A DNA stretch of 63,166 bases. It comes from Deltaproteobacteria bacterium. GTDB taxonomy: Bacteria > Myxococcota_A > UBA796 > SXON01. This document shows, in pieces, positions 35,748 to 44,609 of this stretch. Within the stretch, counting starts at the first letter, position 1, and every line of letters begins with the position of its first letter. The stretch lies in the NCBI GenBank assembly GCA_947490345.1, contig CANLGL010000027.1, positions 1 through 63,166 on the forward strand. Reading direction: 5' to 3'. The position numbers and the translations under genes are program-made. Below the pieces are notes generated by a model. The model was given only the letters and a program-made list of their open reading frames with translations. It was not told where the DNA came from and did not search any database.

Positions 35748-36884
35748 GTGCCTACCTTGCGTACCCGGCAGCTTTGGATCCTGGTCACGTTCCTCATCCT
35801 CCTGGGGCTGGTCTTCTCCTCGCTCGACCGCTCAGGAAGGAAGCTTCGGGGCACCCGCCCGATCGACATGCCGGAGCTCGTGGCGTTGGTGGAGGGCGCC
35901 CGTGTCGACGCCGTGGTGGTGCGCGGTCAGGCGATCAAGGCGACCCTCGACGACGGGACGACGGTCACGACCCTGGGGCCCGAACGCTCCGACGTTTACC
36001 TTCAGCTCTTCAACGAGTATGGAATCATCCCGAGCTTCCAGCGGACCGAGGAGCACTGGATCCAACTTGCCGGCGCCGTCTTTCCGGCGCTCTTGTTGGC
36101 CGGCGTGATGCTGGTTGCGTTCGGCCAGATCCGGGAGGGGAGCCCCAAGGCGGGCCTCTTCGGCCGCGCGCGCTTCCGCTCCGCCCCCTCGGCTCGGCGG
36201 CTCACCCTCGCCGATGTGGCCGGGGCGGCGGCCACCAAAGCTGAGCTCGCCGAGCTGGTTGGCTTCCTGAAGGAGCCTGGCCGGCTGACGCGCGTTGGCG
36301 GACGCATTCCCCGCGGGGTTCTGCTGGTGGGGCCGCCGGGCGTGGGAAAGGCGCTGATGGCGCGTGCCGTCGCGGGTGAGGCGGGCGTTCCGTGGTTGCA
36401 CCTGCCGGCGACTGGCGCGCCGGCACGCGACCTGCTCGACTTCGCGCGGCGACAGGGCCGTCGGGGCGCGTGCGTGGTGTACATCGACGACGTGGAGCTC
36501 CTCAACCGCCTTCCCGCCGAGCTCGATGCGCTTCCGGGCGAGGATCGGGTCATGGTGATCGGCGCCACCCACCAACCGGAACGGCTGAGCGCCGCGCTCT
36601 TCCGCTCCGGGCGCTTCGTGCGGCGCGTCACGATTCCCACGCCTGACGACGCCGACCGCCGCGCGGTCCTGGCCTTCTACGCTGCGCGCTGCCCGCTGGC
36701 CGCTGATGTGGACCTCGCTGCGATCGCGGCGGGCACCGCAGGCCATACGGGCGCCGAGCTGGAGAACCTGGTGAACGAGGCCGCCCTTTCGGCGTCCCGA
36801 GGCGACGGCGCGCAAGTGTCACAGGCCGACCTGCTCACCGCGATGGCTCGGATCGTGGCCTCGCGTCCATCCGCGGGGGGGTGA
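35748..36884 (+). CDS. FtsH-like AAA protein lacking the peptidase domain
   Basis: Start GTG 35748 (378 aa); GTG 35739 or ATG 35652 are possible but fall within repeat D. It has FtsH layout: TM1 near residues 9-23, a periplasmic FtsH_ext-like domain, TM2 (AGAVFPALLLAGVMLVAFG), then an AAA domain with P-loop GPPGVGKA (about 195-202; the usual Thr/Ser after Lys is Ala), Walker B VVYIDDVE (usual DE is DD) and RSGRF arginine-finger region. The segment with the aromatic pore loop FVG is deleted and the whole HEXXH M41 peptidase domain is missing. Probably non-proteolytic, perhaps regulatory or decaying. 1 bp gap or less to the next gene. Confidence 0.85.
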   Translation: MPTLRTRQLWILVTFLILLGLVFSSLDRSGRKLRGTRPIDMPELVALVEGARVDAVVVRGQAIKATLDDGTTVTTLGPERSDVYLQLFNEYGIIPSFQRTEEHWIQLAGAVFPALLLAGVMLVAFGQIREGSPKAGLFGRARFRSAPSARRLTLADVAGAAATKAELAELVGFLKEPGRLTRVGGRIPRGVLLVGPPGVGKALMARAVAGEAGVPWLHLPATGAPARDLLDFARRQGRRGACVVYIDDVELLNRLPAELDALPGEDRVMVIGATHQPERLSAALFRSGRFVRRVTIPTPDDADRRAVLAFYAARCPLAADVDLAAIAAGTAGHTGAELENLVNEAALSASRGDGAQVSQADLLTAMARIVASRPSAGG

Positions 36885-38210
36885 GTGGCGGTGGGCCGCG
36901 GTCTGATTCCCGGCGTGGTGGTGGCACTCGGCATGCTCGCACTCCGCTGGGTAGAAGCGCTGGGCGTCACGGGCCCAGTCGCCCTTCGGCGCGCTGCGGA
37001 CGGGCTCACCGAGATGCAGGGGTGGCTTGCCTGGCAGCTCTGGGACAACGTCAGGCAGGGGCGGAGCCCCATGGACGCGAGTGTCTTCACCGACGGCACC
37101 ACGAGTTTGTGGTCCGTGGTCGGCAATCCAGGCGCCGCCGCGCTCCTGGCGCCGCTGTCCGCCGTGTTGGCTCCGGACGCGGCGGGGCTCGGCGCGTTCG
37201 GGGTAGTGGCGACGCTCAACATCCTGGCGGGCGCTCATTTCGGGGCGGCCCATCGGGTGCCCTGGCTCGGCGCGTTGGCGGCGGCCGGTGTCGGTGGCGG
37301 CGTGCAGCTTGCCGGGGGGGGCTTCCCGCAGGCGTTTTTCGCGCCGGGGCTTTTCGGGGCGGCGGCCTTGGTGGCCGGGCGGGCGCGCGTAGCGGTGGCA
37401 TGGACGCTCGTGGGGGCAGTTTTCGCGCCGGTACCCACCGCGGGCATGCTCCTGGCGGGGGGGGGACTTCCGTACGCTGCCCTGGCGGCGGCGGGCCTCG
37501 CGGCGGCACCCTTCGGCAGCGGCGCGGGTCCGGCGCTTGTCCCCGCCGACCTCTTCTGGCCTGGCGGCGGCGCGGAGTGCGCGCTGCCCCTGGCAGCTGG
37601 CCTGGCCCTCGTGGCGCTGTGGCAGGCACGCGGGTGGCGACGCTTGCTGGTGGTCCCGGCGGGAGCCGCGCTCTTGGCAGGCGTCGTGCCCGAGCCTGTG
37701 GCCGGGTATCAGGTGATGCGCGCCGTAACGGCGACGAGCGCCCCGGTGGCGTTCGGGCTGGCGCTGCTCTTGGAGGGAGCCCTACCGCTCGCCGCGATGC
37801 AGGTGGGGTCGCGCCGGATCCTCCTCGGTGCCTTTCTGGTGGTGGACCTCGTTGGGCCGCCCTGGGTGGGAGGCGGGCGGGTGCTGGTCCCGGCTTCTCC
37901 GGTCGCGCCAGCCTTTGTGGAGCTCGCTGGCGCCCCGCGGCGGGTGGAAGTCCTCGTGGTCCCCGAGAGTGAGCCTGCGGCCGGCGTGGGGCTCATCGCG
38001 CACCACCGTCAACACGCCGCCCGCGCGCCTCGCCTGGGCATCATCCCGTCGGTCCCGGTGCGCCCCAACGAGGTGCGCGATCACATCCGTCGTTCGGTCT
38101 TGCCGGTAGTGCTCGTCCAAGTCAATCCGGAGGCCGGTCAGGCGTCCGCCCTCGCGAGCGCCTTCGGTCCGCCGGCGGCCTACACGCCGCCCCTGGCGGT
38201 CTGGCGATGA
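36885..38210 (+). CDS. Polytopic membrane protein, unknown function
   Basis: A 441-aa protein from GTG 36885, adjoining the FtsH-like stop. About ten hydrophobic Ala/Gly/Leu-rich segments cover residues 8-330, followed by a soluble C-terminal region (RRVEVLVVPESE, LGIIPSVPVRPNEVRDHIRR). The N-terminal loop with WQLWDNVRQGRSPMDASVF and the layout recall GT-C-like or YfhO-like integral proteins, but I cannot place it. It overlaps folP by 4 nt. In related genomes folP usually follows ftsH directly, so this gene is an insertion in the order. Confidence 0.6.
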   Translation: MAVGRGLIPGVVVALGMLALRWVEALGVTGPVALRRAADGLTEMQGWLAWQLWDNVRQGRSPMDASVFTDGTTSLWSVVGNPGAAALLAPLSAVLAPDAAGLGAFGVVATLNILAGAHFGAAHRVPWLGALAAAGVGGGVQLAGGGFPQAFFAPGLFGAAALVAGRARVAVAWTLVGAVFAPVPTAGMLLAGGGLPYAALAAAGLAAAPFGSGAGPALVPADLFWPGGGAECALPLAAGLALVALWQARGWRRLLVVPAGAALLAGVVPEPVAGYQVMRAVTATSAPVAFGLALLLEGALPLAAMQVGSRRILLGAFLVVDLVGPPWVGGGRVLVPASPVAPAFVELAGAPRRVEVLVVPESEPAAGVGLIAHHRQHAARAPRLGIIPSVPVRPNEVRDHIRRSVLPVVLVQVNPEAGQASALASAFGPPAAYTPPLAVWR

Positions 38211-38962
38211 AGCTCATGGGCATCTGCAACGCCACGCCGGACAGCTTTTCGGACGGCGGCCAGTATGACCCGGTGGAGCACGCGCTCCGCCTCTGGTCCG
38301 ATGGCGCCGATGTGATCGACGTCGGGGGGGAGAGCACCCGGCCTGGTGCCGAGCCGGTCGAGGAGGAGGAAGAACTGCGGCGGGTGCTTCCGGTGGTGCG
38401 GGCCGCGGCGGCGGCGGGGGCAGTGGTCTCCATCGATACCCGCCGGGCGCGGGTCGCGGCGGCCGCCCTGGCTGCCGGGGCGCGAATGGTCAATGATGTC
38501 AGCGCCGCGGCCGACCCCGACATGCTCCGCGTGGTGGCGCTGGCCGGCGCCTCGCTGGTGCTGATGCACATGCGCGGGACACCGGCCAGCATGGGCGGGC
38601 ACACCCAGTACGACGACGTCGTGGCCGACGTGTGGTCGCATCTTGCCGGACGCGCCGAGCGCGCGGCGCAGGCAGGGTGCAGCGATGTGTGGGTCGACCC
38701 GGGCATCGGGTTTGCGAAGACGGCGCTCCAGTCGGTGGCGGTCTTGCGTTCGCTGGCCGGGCGAAAGAACGGGCGCGTGGTCATTGGCGCTTCGCGGAAG
38801 AGCTTCCTCGGCACGCTCGCCCATGCGCCGACGCCCGGCGATCGGCTGGAGGGCTCGTTGGCCGTCGCGATACACTGCGCCGCAGCGGGGGTCGGCATGC
38901 TCCGGGTTCACGATATCGTCGCGACACGGAAAACGCTCTCGACCTGGGGGGCGCTCCAGTGA
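38207..38962 (+). CDS. folP: Dihydropteroate synthase
   Basis: A 251-aa TIM-barrel enzyme that joins p-aminobenzoate to dihydropterin pyrophosphate in folate synthesis. Signatures: GICNATPDSFSDGG (usual GILNVTPDSFSDGG), DVIDVGGESTRPGA and SIDTRRARVA; WVDPGIGFAKT and VVIGASRKSF are also present. The start ATG overlaps the membrane-protein stop (ATGA) and the end overlaps cdaA (GTGA). folP next to cdaA is common in deltaproteobacteria and Gram-positives. Confidence 0.96.
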   Translation: MKLMGICNATPDSFSDGGQYDPVEHALRLWSDGADVIDVGGESTRPGAEPVEEEEELRRVLPVVRAAAAAGAVVSIDTRRARVAAAALAAGARMVNDVSAAADPDMLRVVALAGASLVLMHMRGTPASMGGHTQYDDVVADVWSHLAGRAERAAQAGCSDVWVDPGIGFAKTALQSVAVLRSLAGRKNGRVVIGASRKSFLGTLAHAPTPGDRLEGSLAVAIHCAAAGVGMLRVHDIVATRKTLSTWGALQ

Positions 38963-39735
38963 CCGAGGTCCTCTCGCTCTACGTGCGCAACATCCGGATC
39001 ACCGACGTGCTGGACGTCGCGATCTTGTGGTTCGTGCTCTACCAGGCGCTGATGCTGGTGCGGGGCACCCGCGCGTTGCAGACGCTCTTGGGGCTCGGAG
39101 CGGCGCTGGTCCTGTTCCTGCTCGCCGAGCTTCTGGCGCTGTACGCCGTGCACTGGATGCTCCAGAAGTTCCTCGAATACTCGGTTATCGCGGTGCTCAT
39201 CCTCTTTCAGTCCGACATCCGTCGAGGCCTGGCCGGCGCTGGCGGTCGGTTGCTTCCCTCGTTCTCGCAGGCCTCGGATCAGGGCGCAGTCGAAGAGATC
39301 ATCCGCGCCAGCTTCCTCATGGCCAGCCGCCGCATCGGCGCGCTCATCGCCATCGAACGCCAGGCTGCGCTCCAGGATTACGCCGACTCCGGCAATCGCA
39401 TGGGGGCGCGTGTCACCAGCGAGCTGCTGCTGGCGATCTTCCACCCGACCAGCCCGCTTCACGATGGCGCGGTGGTGGTGAATCGGGGGGTGATCGTCGC
39501 CGCGAAGGTTTTCCTGCCGCTGTCGTTGAGCAAGGACGTCAGCCGATTCGTGGGTACACGTCACCGCGCGGCCATTGGACTCACCGAAGAGACCGACGCA
39601 GTGGTCATCGTCGTTTCGGAGGAGCGCGGCACCGTGGCGGTTGCGTCGGCCGGTGAGGTTCGCGCGGCCAATGACCCCAGCGAGCTGCGGCAGCGGTTGC
39701 TTGAGGCCTTCGATCGGCGCGGTGGTTCCGCGTGA
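38959..39735 (+). CDS. cdaA: Diadenylate cyclase CdaA (DisA_N/DAC domain)
   Basis: With GTG 38959 the protein has 258 aa: three transmembrane helices (about 15-90), then the DAC domain. The catalytic DGA motif is in LHDGAVVVN and the RHR motif in GTRHRAAIG. It makes c-di-AMP from two ATP at the inner face of the membrane. The following ybbR and glmM genes are its known regulatory partners CdaR and GlmM, and the three are coupled by GTGA overlaps. Confidence 0.96.
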   Translation: MTEVLSLYVRNIRITDVLDVAILWFVLYQALMLVRGTRALQTLLGLGAALVLFLLAELLALYAVHWMLQKFLEYSVIAVLILFQSDIRRGLAGAGGRLLPSFSQASDQGAVEEIIRASFLMASRRIGALIAIERQAALQDYADSGNRMGARVTSELLLAIFHPTSPLHDGAVVVNRGVIVAAKVFLPLSLSKDVSRFVGTRHRAAIGLTEETDAVVIVVSEERGTVAVASAGEVRAANDPSELRQRLLEAFDRRGGSA

Positions 39736-40691
39736 AAGATCGCCTCGCCGCCTTCCGGTTCCGCCTCAACGACAACCTTGGCTACAAGGCTGCGAGCCTG
39801 CTCTTTGCCGTCCTGGTGTGGGTCGGGGTGCAGTCGCAACACCGCGTCGAAGAGCGGGCGCGCGCGACCGTGCGCTGGACGCTGCCCGAAGGAATGGCCT
39901 TCGTCGAACCCCCGATCGAGGTGGTCACGCTGACCCTCGAGGGGGTCCAGGCGCTGGTGCGGACGGTGCCGCAGCGGGCGCTCACGATGGAGGTGGACCT
40001 CCAGAAGGCCTCGGCGGGTGACGTCTCGGTCGATCTCGGGCAGCGTCCGGTGTCGGGGTTGCCGGAGCAGATCAACGTCATCAGCGTCTCTCCGGCTCAG
40101 CTTCGGCTGACCCTGGATCGGCTCCTCAAGCGCCGGGTTCCGGTCACGCCGGCCACCGTTGGAAAGGTCGCTGAAGGGTACCGGGTGGTGGCGCTAACGG
40201 TCACGCCGGACCGAGCGGAGCTTGAAGGGGCGGCGACGCTGTTGCGCAGCATGGACAGCGTGCCGTCGGGAGAGGCGGACATCGGAGGCCTCCGCGACGA
40301 CCAGGACATCGAAGTGGGTCTGGGCCTTCGCAAAGGGCTCGTCGCGACCAAGATTGGACGGTACGTCGTGCACGTCGACGTGGAACCGATCATCATCGAG
40401 CGCCGGTTCGACTTCGTTCCGGTGGTCGTGCAAAGCGCGGGATGGAGCAGCACCACCCCGGCGGTGAGCCTGGTGTTGACGGGCCCTCAGGAGGCGGTGA
40501 CCGCGGTGGCTGCCGACGCCGTCACCGTGCTGGTGACGGTGCCCGCGGCGCGTACCGGCAACTCGGCCGAAGCCCGTCGCAGCCGCGGGGAGGGGGTACG
40601 GTACGAGGTGGTCCACGGGGCCGGGGAGGCCGTCCGCGTGGTCTCCGTCGAGCCCCCGACGCTGAAGCTCGTCCGGGCCCCCCCGCCGTGA
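39732..40691 (+). CDS. ybbR: YbbR-domain protein (CdaR-like)
   Basis: A 319-aa protein from GTG 39732. One N-terminal membrane segment (about 17-35, YKAASLLFAVLVWVGVQ) is followed by three to four YbbR repeats on the outer side (for example LTLEGVQALVRTVPQ, GYRVVALTVTPDRAELEGAA, PAVSLVLTGPQEAV). CdaR binds and tunes CdaA in Gram-positives. Gene order supports the same role. Pro-rich C-terminus. Confidence 0.92.
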   Translation: MKDRLAAFRFRLNDNLGYKAASLLFAVLVWVGVQSQHRVEERARATVRWTLPEGMAFVEPPIEVVTLTLEGVQALVRTVPQRALTMEVDLQKASAGDVSVDLGQRPVSGLPEQINVISVSPAQLRLTLDRLLKRRVPVTPATVGKVAEGYRVVALTVTPDRAELEGAATLLRSMDSVPSGEADIGGLRDDQDIEVGLGLRKGLVATKIGRYVVHVDVEPIIIERRFDFVPVVVQSAGWSSTTPAVSLVLTGPQEAVTAVAADAVTVLVTVPAARTGNSAEARRSRGEGVRYEVVHGAGEAVRVVSVEPPTLKLVRAPPP

Positions 40692-41926
40692 CCTTCGGCA
40701 CCGACGGCATTCGCGGGCGCGCTCGAGACGTCGTCACGGAGGCGCTGGCGTGGTCCGTTGGGAACGCGGCCGTTGGTGTACTCGGTCGCGACGTCTGGAT
40801 CGCACGAGACACCCGTGAATCAGGTCCAGAGCTACTTGCAGCGGTGTGTGCCGGCGTCGTGGCCGCGGGCGGCCGGGCCACGGACCTCGGCGTTTTGCCC
40901 ACGCCGGGGCTCGCCATCCGCGTGCGGGACGAAGGCGCGGATGCCGGCATCATGGTCACCGCCAGCCACAACCCGCCGGAGGACAACGGGCTCAAGGTCT
41001 TGGGCCGGGGCGGGGGCAAGCTGGATGCGGCGGTGTTGGGCGCGCTGACCACGGCGATGCTCGCGCCGGTGAGGGCGGAGGGAGGCGCCGGCCGCGCGAT
41101 CCCCGGCGTTCGGCGGTACGTCCAGGCCCTGCTCGCGGCGCTGCCCTCGGGCCGTTGGCTCGAGGGGAAGCGCATCCTCCTCGACGCGGGCGGCGGCGCC
41201 GGGACGGAGGCGGGCTACGCCGTGCTCGAAGCGTTGGGCGCGTGGGTCCAGGTCCTGACCGCCCAGGCCATCAACGTGGACTGTGGCGCGGTGCATCCTC
41301 GTCGTGCTGCGGCCGCGGTGGTGGGCGGGGGCTACGACGCCGGGGTGCTTCTCGACGGCGATGCCGATCGCATCGCGCTCGTCGATGCAGGGGGGCGCAT
41401 CCTCGATGGCGACGCCATCTTGTGGTTGTGCCGCCAGGGGCCGACGATGGTCGGGACGGTGATGACCAACCTTGGGCTCGAGCGAGCGCTGGCGGCGGAG
41501 GGCATCGGCTTGTTGCGTACGCCCGTCGGGGATGCCAACGTCGCCGCCGCGATGCGCGACACGGGGTCGGCGGTCGGGGGCGAGCCGAGCGGCCACATCC
41601 TCTATTCGGACGGTCCCCCCTCTGCCGATGCGCTCTACGCCGGGCTGCGCGCGCTTCACGCCGCGCCCACGCTCTCCACCGTGGGGTTCCGCCCCGCGTT
41701 CCAAGCGTCCACCAATCTGCGCGATGTGCGGCTACCGCCCCTGGACCTTGCTTTTGTGACCGAGGCGGGTGGCCGCGCCGTGGTGCGCCAGAGCGGCACC
41801 GAAGCGCTGGTCCGCGTCATGGTGGAGCACGACGATCGCGCGATCGCCGAGCGCCTCGCTCAAACCATCGTTGCGCTCATTCAGACTGGCCAAGGTTCTG
41901 CTCATGGAGCTCCCAGAGCTCCTTGA
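40688..41926 (+). CDS. glmM: Phosphoglucosamine mutase
   Basis: With GTG 40688 the enzyme has 412 aa, about 30 shorter than usual. It begins directly with TFGTDGIRGRA. The phosphoserine loop is TASHNPPEDNG with Ser93, the metal loop is DGDADR, the sugar loop GEPSGHI and the phosphate loop RQSGTEALVRVM. It converts glucosamine-6-P to glucosamine-1-P for UDP-GlcNAc and hence peptidoglycan and LPS. It restrains CdaA in other bacteria. The last 50 nt overlap the convergent response-regulator gene, and the C-terminal QGSAHGAPRAP tail is probably non-functional. Confidence 0.95.
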   Translation: MTFGTDGIRGRARDVVTEALAWSVGNAAVGVLGRDVWIARDTRESGPELLAAVCAGVVAAGGRATDLGVLPTPGLAIRVRDEGADAGIMVTASHNPPEDNGLKVLGRGGGKLDAAVLGALTTAMLAPVRAEGGAGRAIPGVRRYVQALLAALPSGRWLEGKRILLDAGGGAGTEAGYAVLEALGAWVQVLTAQAINVDCGAVHPRRAAAAVVGGGYDAGVLLDGDADRIALVDAGGRILDGDAILWLCRQGPTMVGTVMTNLGLERALAAEGIGLLRTPVGDANVAAAMRDTGSAVGGEPSGHILYSDGPPSADALYAGLRALHAAPTLSTVGFRPAFQASTNLRDVRLPPLDLAFVTEAGGRAVVRQSGTEALVRVMVEHDDRAIAERLAQTIVALIQTGQGSAHGAPRAP

Positions 41927-42278
41927 TGCGCTGCGGCAGGCTGGTGGCGTCGATCGGCTTACCGATCACACCCAGCGCCCCCAGCGCGGTGTAGTGGGCA
42001 ATGTCCTCCGGAAGCGCCCTGGCGGTGAAGAAAACCACGGGAATGTACGCGGTTTCCGGGTCGGCGCGGAGGTGCGCCAGGGTTGTCGGGCCGTCCATGA
42101 CCGGCATCATCACATCGAGCATGATGAGGTCGGGCTTGACCGCTTGGACGTGGGAGAGGGCCTGGAACCCATCGTTGTACGCGGTGACCTCGACGCCCCC
42201 GATCAGCTGGAGCACGAGGATGGTGATTTCCTGGATGTCGAGGTCGTCTTCGGCGTAGAGGATCTTCTTGAGGGGCAT
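41877..42278 (-). CDS. Single-domain response regulator (CheY-like)
   Basis: A 133-aa stand-alone receiver. The acidic pair is in LYAEDDLDI, the phospho-acceptor Asp in LIMLDVMMPVMDGP, the switch Thr in VVFFTARA and the conserved Lys in GVIGKPIDA. No output domain, so it works by protein contact. It lies 6 bp downstream of the PAS histidine kinase gene and is surely its partner. The 3' end overlaps glmM. Confidence 0.95.
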   Translation of the reverse strand: MPLKKILYAEDDLDIQEITILVLQLIGGVEVTAYNDGFQALSHVQAVKPDLIMLDVMMPVMDGPTTLAHLRADPETAYIPVVFFTARALPEDIAHYTALGALGVIGKPIDATSLPQRIKELWELHEQNLGQSE

Positions 42279-42284
42279 GCGGTC

Positions 42285-43763
42285 CTACGTCGAAGCGAGG
42301 GGCAGGGCGATGAAGAAGGTGGTGCCCACACTGACGCGGGATTGGTAGCCGATCTCGCCGCCCATCGCCTCGATCAGTTGTTTGCTGATCGCGAGCCCCA
42401 GACCGGTGCCGCCTTTCGCGCGGGTGTCGGAGGTGTCCGCTTGGGCGAAGCGCTCGAAGATCCGACTCTCGAAGGACTCGGGAACCCCCGGACCTTCGTC
42501 GGCGATCTCGAGCCGGGCGCAGCCGTCGCGTTCGGACACCACGACGGTGACTCGTCCGTCCTTGGGGGAAAATTTCACGGCGTTGGTCAGCAGGTTCCCG
42601 ATGACCTGCTCGAGCCTGGCCGGGTCGGCGTTGACCCGGGGGCGGGCGTCCCCGCGCTGCAGGGTGATGCGTACGCCGAAGTTGTCGGCATACACGGCGA
42701 TGTCGGCGATCGCACGCTCCGCCAGCTCCGTCAGCGCGTGGGTACCGATGTCGTAGCGCATTTTGCCCTGCGTCAGTCGCTCCACGTCCATCAGGTCGCT
42801 GATCAGATCCGCAAGGCGCGTGCAGTTCCTCACCGCGATGTCGAGCATCCCCGCGGCGCGGGGGGGCACCGCGCCTAACGCACCGGTTGCCAGGAGGCTG
42901 AGCGCCCCGGTCACCGACGTCAGCGGCGTTCGCAGCTCGTGGCTGACCGTGGAGACGAACTCACGCTGCATCCGCTCGAGCCGATCACGCTCGCTGATGT
43001 CGCGCGCAAGGGCGATGTAGACCGGGCGGCCGTCGCGCACGAGCGCGGAAAGGCTGACCTCCAGCCGGAAGCGGCTCCCGTCTTTTCGCAACGCGTCGCG
43101 CACGTTGACTCCGCCAAAGGCGGCATCGGGCCAACGCAGGGCCGCCATCCGCTTCCGGGACGCCGGTCGCTCGTCCTCGGACAGCAAGATTTCATGGTCG
43201 CGACCGATCACCTCACTCGCCGCCCATCCGAAAAGGCGCTCGGCGGACCGGCTGAACGAGATGATCACCCCAAACTCGTCGTTGGTGATGATCGCGTCCC
43301 CGGCGTTGTCGAGGGTGGCCTGGATTTCCTGGTGGCTCTCTTGTAGGCGGAGGTACGCCGCGCGTTCGGCCTCGAAACGGGCGCGCTCGACCCCGGCGGC
43401 CTCGGCGTCCTTGCGGTCGGTGATGTCGTTGAACAGGACACCGACCCGGCGCTGTTCCGGCGCTCCGACGCGAAAGGCCGAGACGTCGAACCATCGGTCG
43501 CCGCTGGTGTTCTCGAAGCGGACGGGCTGAGCCGTGAGCGCGACGGCGCCGTAGGCGTCAAGCCAGTGCTGCTCGATCGTCGGGGTGAGCTCGCGCAACC
43601 GGCGGCCAACCGGATCGGGGCCCCCCAGCGCCAGGAAGGCGCGGTTCACTTCGAGGAAGAGCAGGTCCTCGGGGTGGCCGGCCTCGTCGAAGAGCACCTC
43701 GCCCACGAAAAACGCGTCGCTCATCGCGTTGAGCAGGGCGTGGTAGCGGTCGTTCATCGACAC
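42285..43763 (-). CDS. PAS-domain histidine kinase
   Basis: A 492-aa cytoplasmic kinase; start GTG 43763 or ATG 43757. Two PAS domains (about 5-125 and 138-265, the second with NAGDAIITNDEFGVIISF and a PAC-like KDGSRFRLEVSLS tail) precede HisKA with FVSTVSHELRTPLTSVTG (His about 272) and HATPase_c with N-box NLLTNAVKFS and GGTGLGLAISKQLIEAMGG. No membrane segment, so the ligand is likely redox, light or a small molecule inside the cell. It pairs with the CheY-like regulator. The pair splits the glmM and pdxJ genes on the opposite strand. Confidence 0.94.
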   Translation of the reverse strand: MSMNDRYHALLNAMSDAFFVGEVLFDEAGHPEDLLFLEVNRAFLALGGPDPVGRRLRELTPTIEQHWLDAYGAVALTAQPVRFENTSGDRWFDVSAFRVGAPEQRRVGVLFNDITDRKDAEAAGVERARFEAERAAYLRLQESHQEIQATLDNAGDAIITNDEFGVIISFSRSAERLFGWAASEVIGRDHEILLSEDERPASRKRMAALRWPDAAFGGVNVRDALRKDGSRFRLEVSLSALVRDGRPVYIALARDISERDRLERMQREFVSTVSHELRTPLTSVTGALSLLATGALGAVPPRAAGMLDIAVRNCTRLADLISDLMDVERLTQGKMRYDIGTHALTELAERAIADIAVYADNFGVRITLQRGDARPRVNADPARLEQVIGNLLTNAVKFSPKDGRVTVVVSERDGCARLEIADEGPGVPESFESRIFERFAQADTSDTRAKGGTGLGLAISKQLIEAMGGEIGYQSRVSVGTTFFIALPLAST

Positions 43764-43901
43764 GAGGCCGCGAGGGCGGAGTTGGAGCGGGTCACGAGAT
43801 GACGGCTAACGTCAAAACCGACGATGAGCGGCACGGGACCGTGCTCGCAGAGGCACAGCTGGTCGGCGGACAGGATAGGGCGCTTCACCCTCGGGAGAAT
43901 C

Positions 43902-44609
43902 ATGACGCGCCGCTTGGGAGTCAACGTCGACCACGTCGCGACGCTGCGACAGGCCCGCCAGGCGCGCTATCCCGACCCGCTGGCGGCCGCGCTCATCGCC
44001 GAGCGCGGGGGCGCCGCGCAGATCACCGTCCACATCCGTGGGGACCGGCGGCACATCCAGGACCACGACCTTCGCCGGCTGCGCGAGTCGGTGCAGACGC
44101 TCTTGAACATCGAGGCCGCGTGTACCGAGGAGATGGCAGGCATTCTCTTGGAGGCGCGCCCGCATCGAGTCACCCTCGTGGCCGAACGGGCAGGGGAGGT
44201 GACCACCGAGGGTGGGCTCGACGTCGCCGGGAACGCGGACGAGGTGGCCGCTTTCGCCCGCCGTCTCGGCGCCGCCGGCATCCACGTGGCGCTTTTCATC
44301 GACCCTGATGACGCCCAGGTCGATGCCTCGCGCGTCGCGGGCGTCGACATGGTCGAGCTCAATACGGCGCGCTGGGCGGAAACCGGCGACATCGCGGAGC
44401 TGGTCCGCCTCGCCCGGGCCACGTCCCGCGCCCGCGCGCTGGGCCTCGCCGTCGCCGCTGGGCACGGGCTGACGCTCCACAACCTCGCGCCGCTCTGCGC
44501 TGCGGCGCCCGAGATCGAGGAGTACAACATCGGCCACGCGCTGATCGCCGACGCGGTGTTTTTTGGGCTGGACGCGAGTGTGCGCCGGTATCTGGAGCTT
44601 CTGGCCTGA
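43902..44609 (+). CDS. pdxJ: Pyridoxine 5'-phosphate synthase
   Basis: ATG 43902 gives 235 aa beginning MTRRLGVNVDHVATLRQAR, the canonical PdxJ start. Other motifs: ITVHIRGDRRHIQDHD, LNIEAACTEEM, VTLVAER and GHGLTLHNLAPL. It condenses 1-deoxyxylulose-5-P with aminoacetone-P in vitamin B6 synthesis. The frame extends 26 codons upstream without family similarity. 138 bp separate it from the divergent kinase gene. Its stop overlaps the nnr start (TGATG); acpS, which usually lies between, is absent. Confidence 0.96.
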   Translation: MTRRLGVNVDHVATLRQARQARYPDPLAAALIAERGGAAQITVHIRGDRRHIQDHDLRRLRESVQTLLNIEAACTEEMAGILLEARPHRVTLVAERAGEVTTEGGLDVAGNADEVAAFARRLGAAGIHVALFIDPDDAQVDASRVAGVDMVELNTARWAETGDIAELVRLARATSRARALGLAVAAGHGLTLHNLAPLCAAAPEIEEYNIGHALIADAVFFGLDASVRRYLELLA

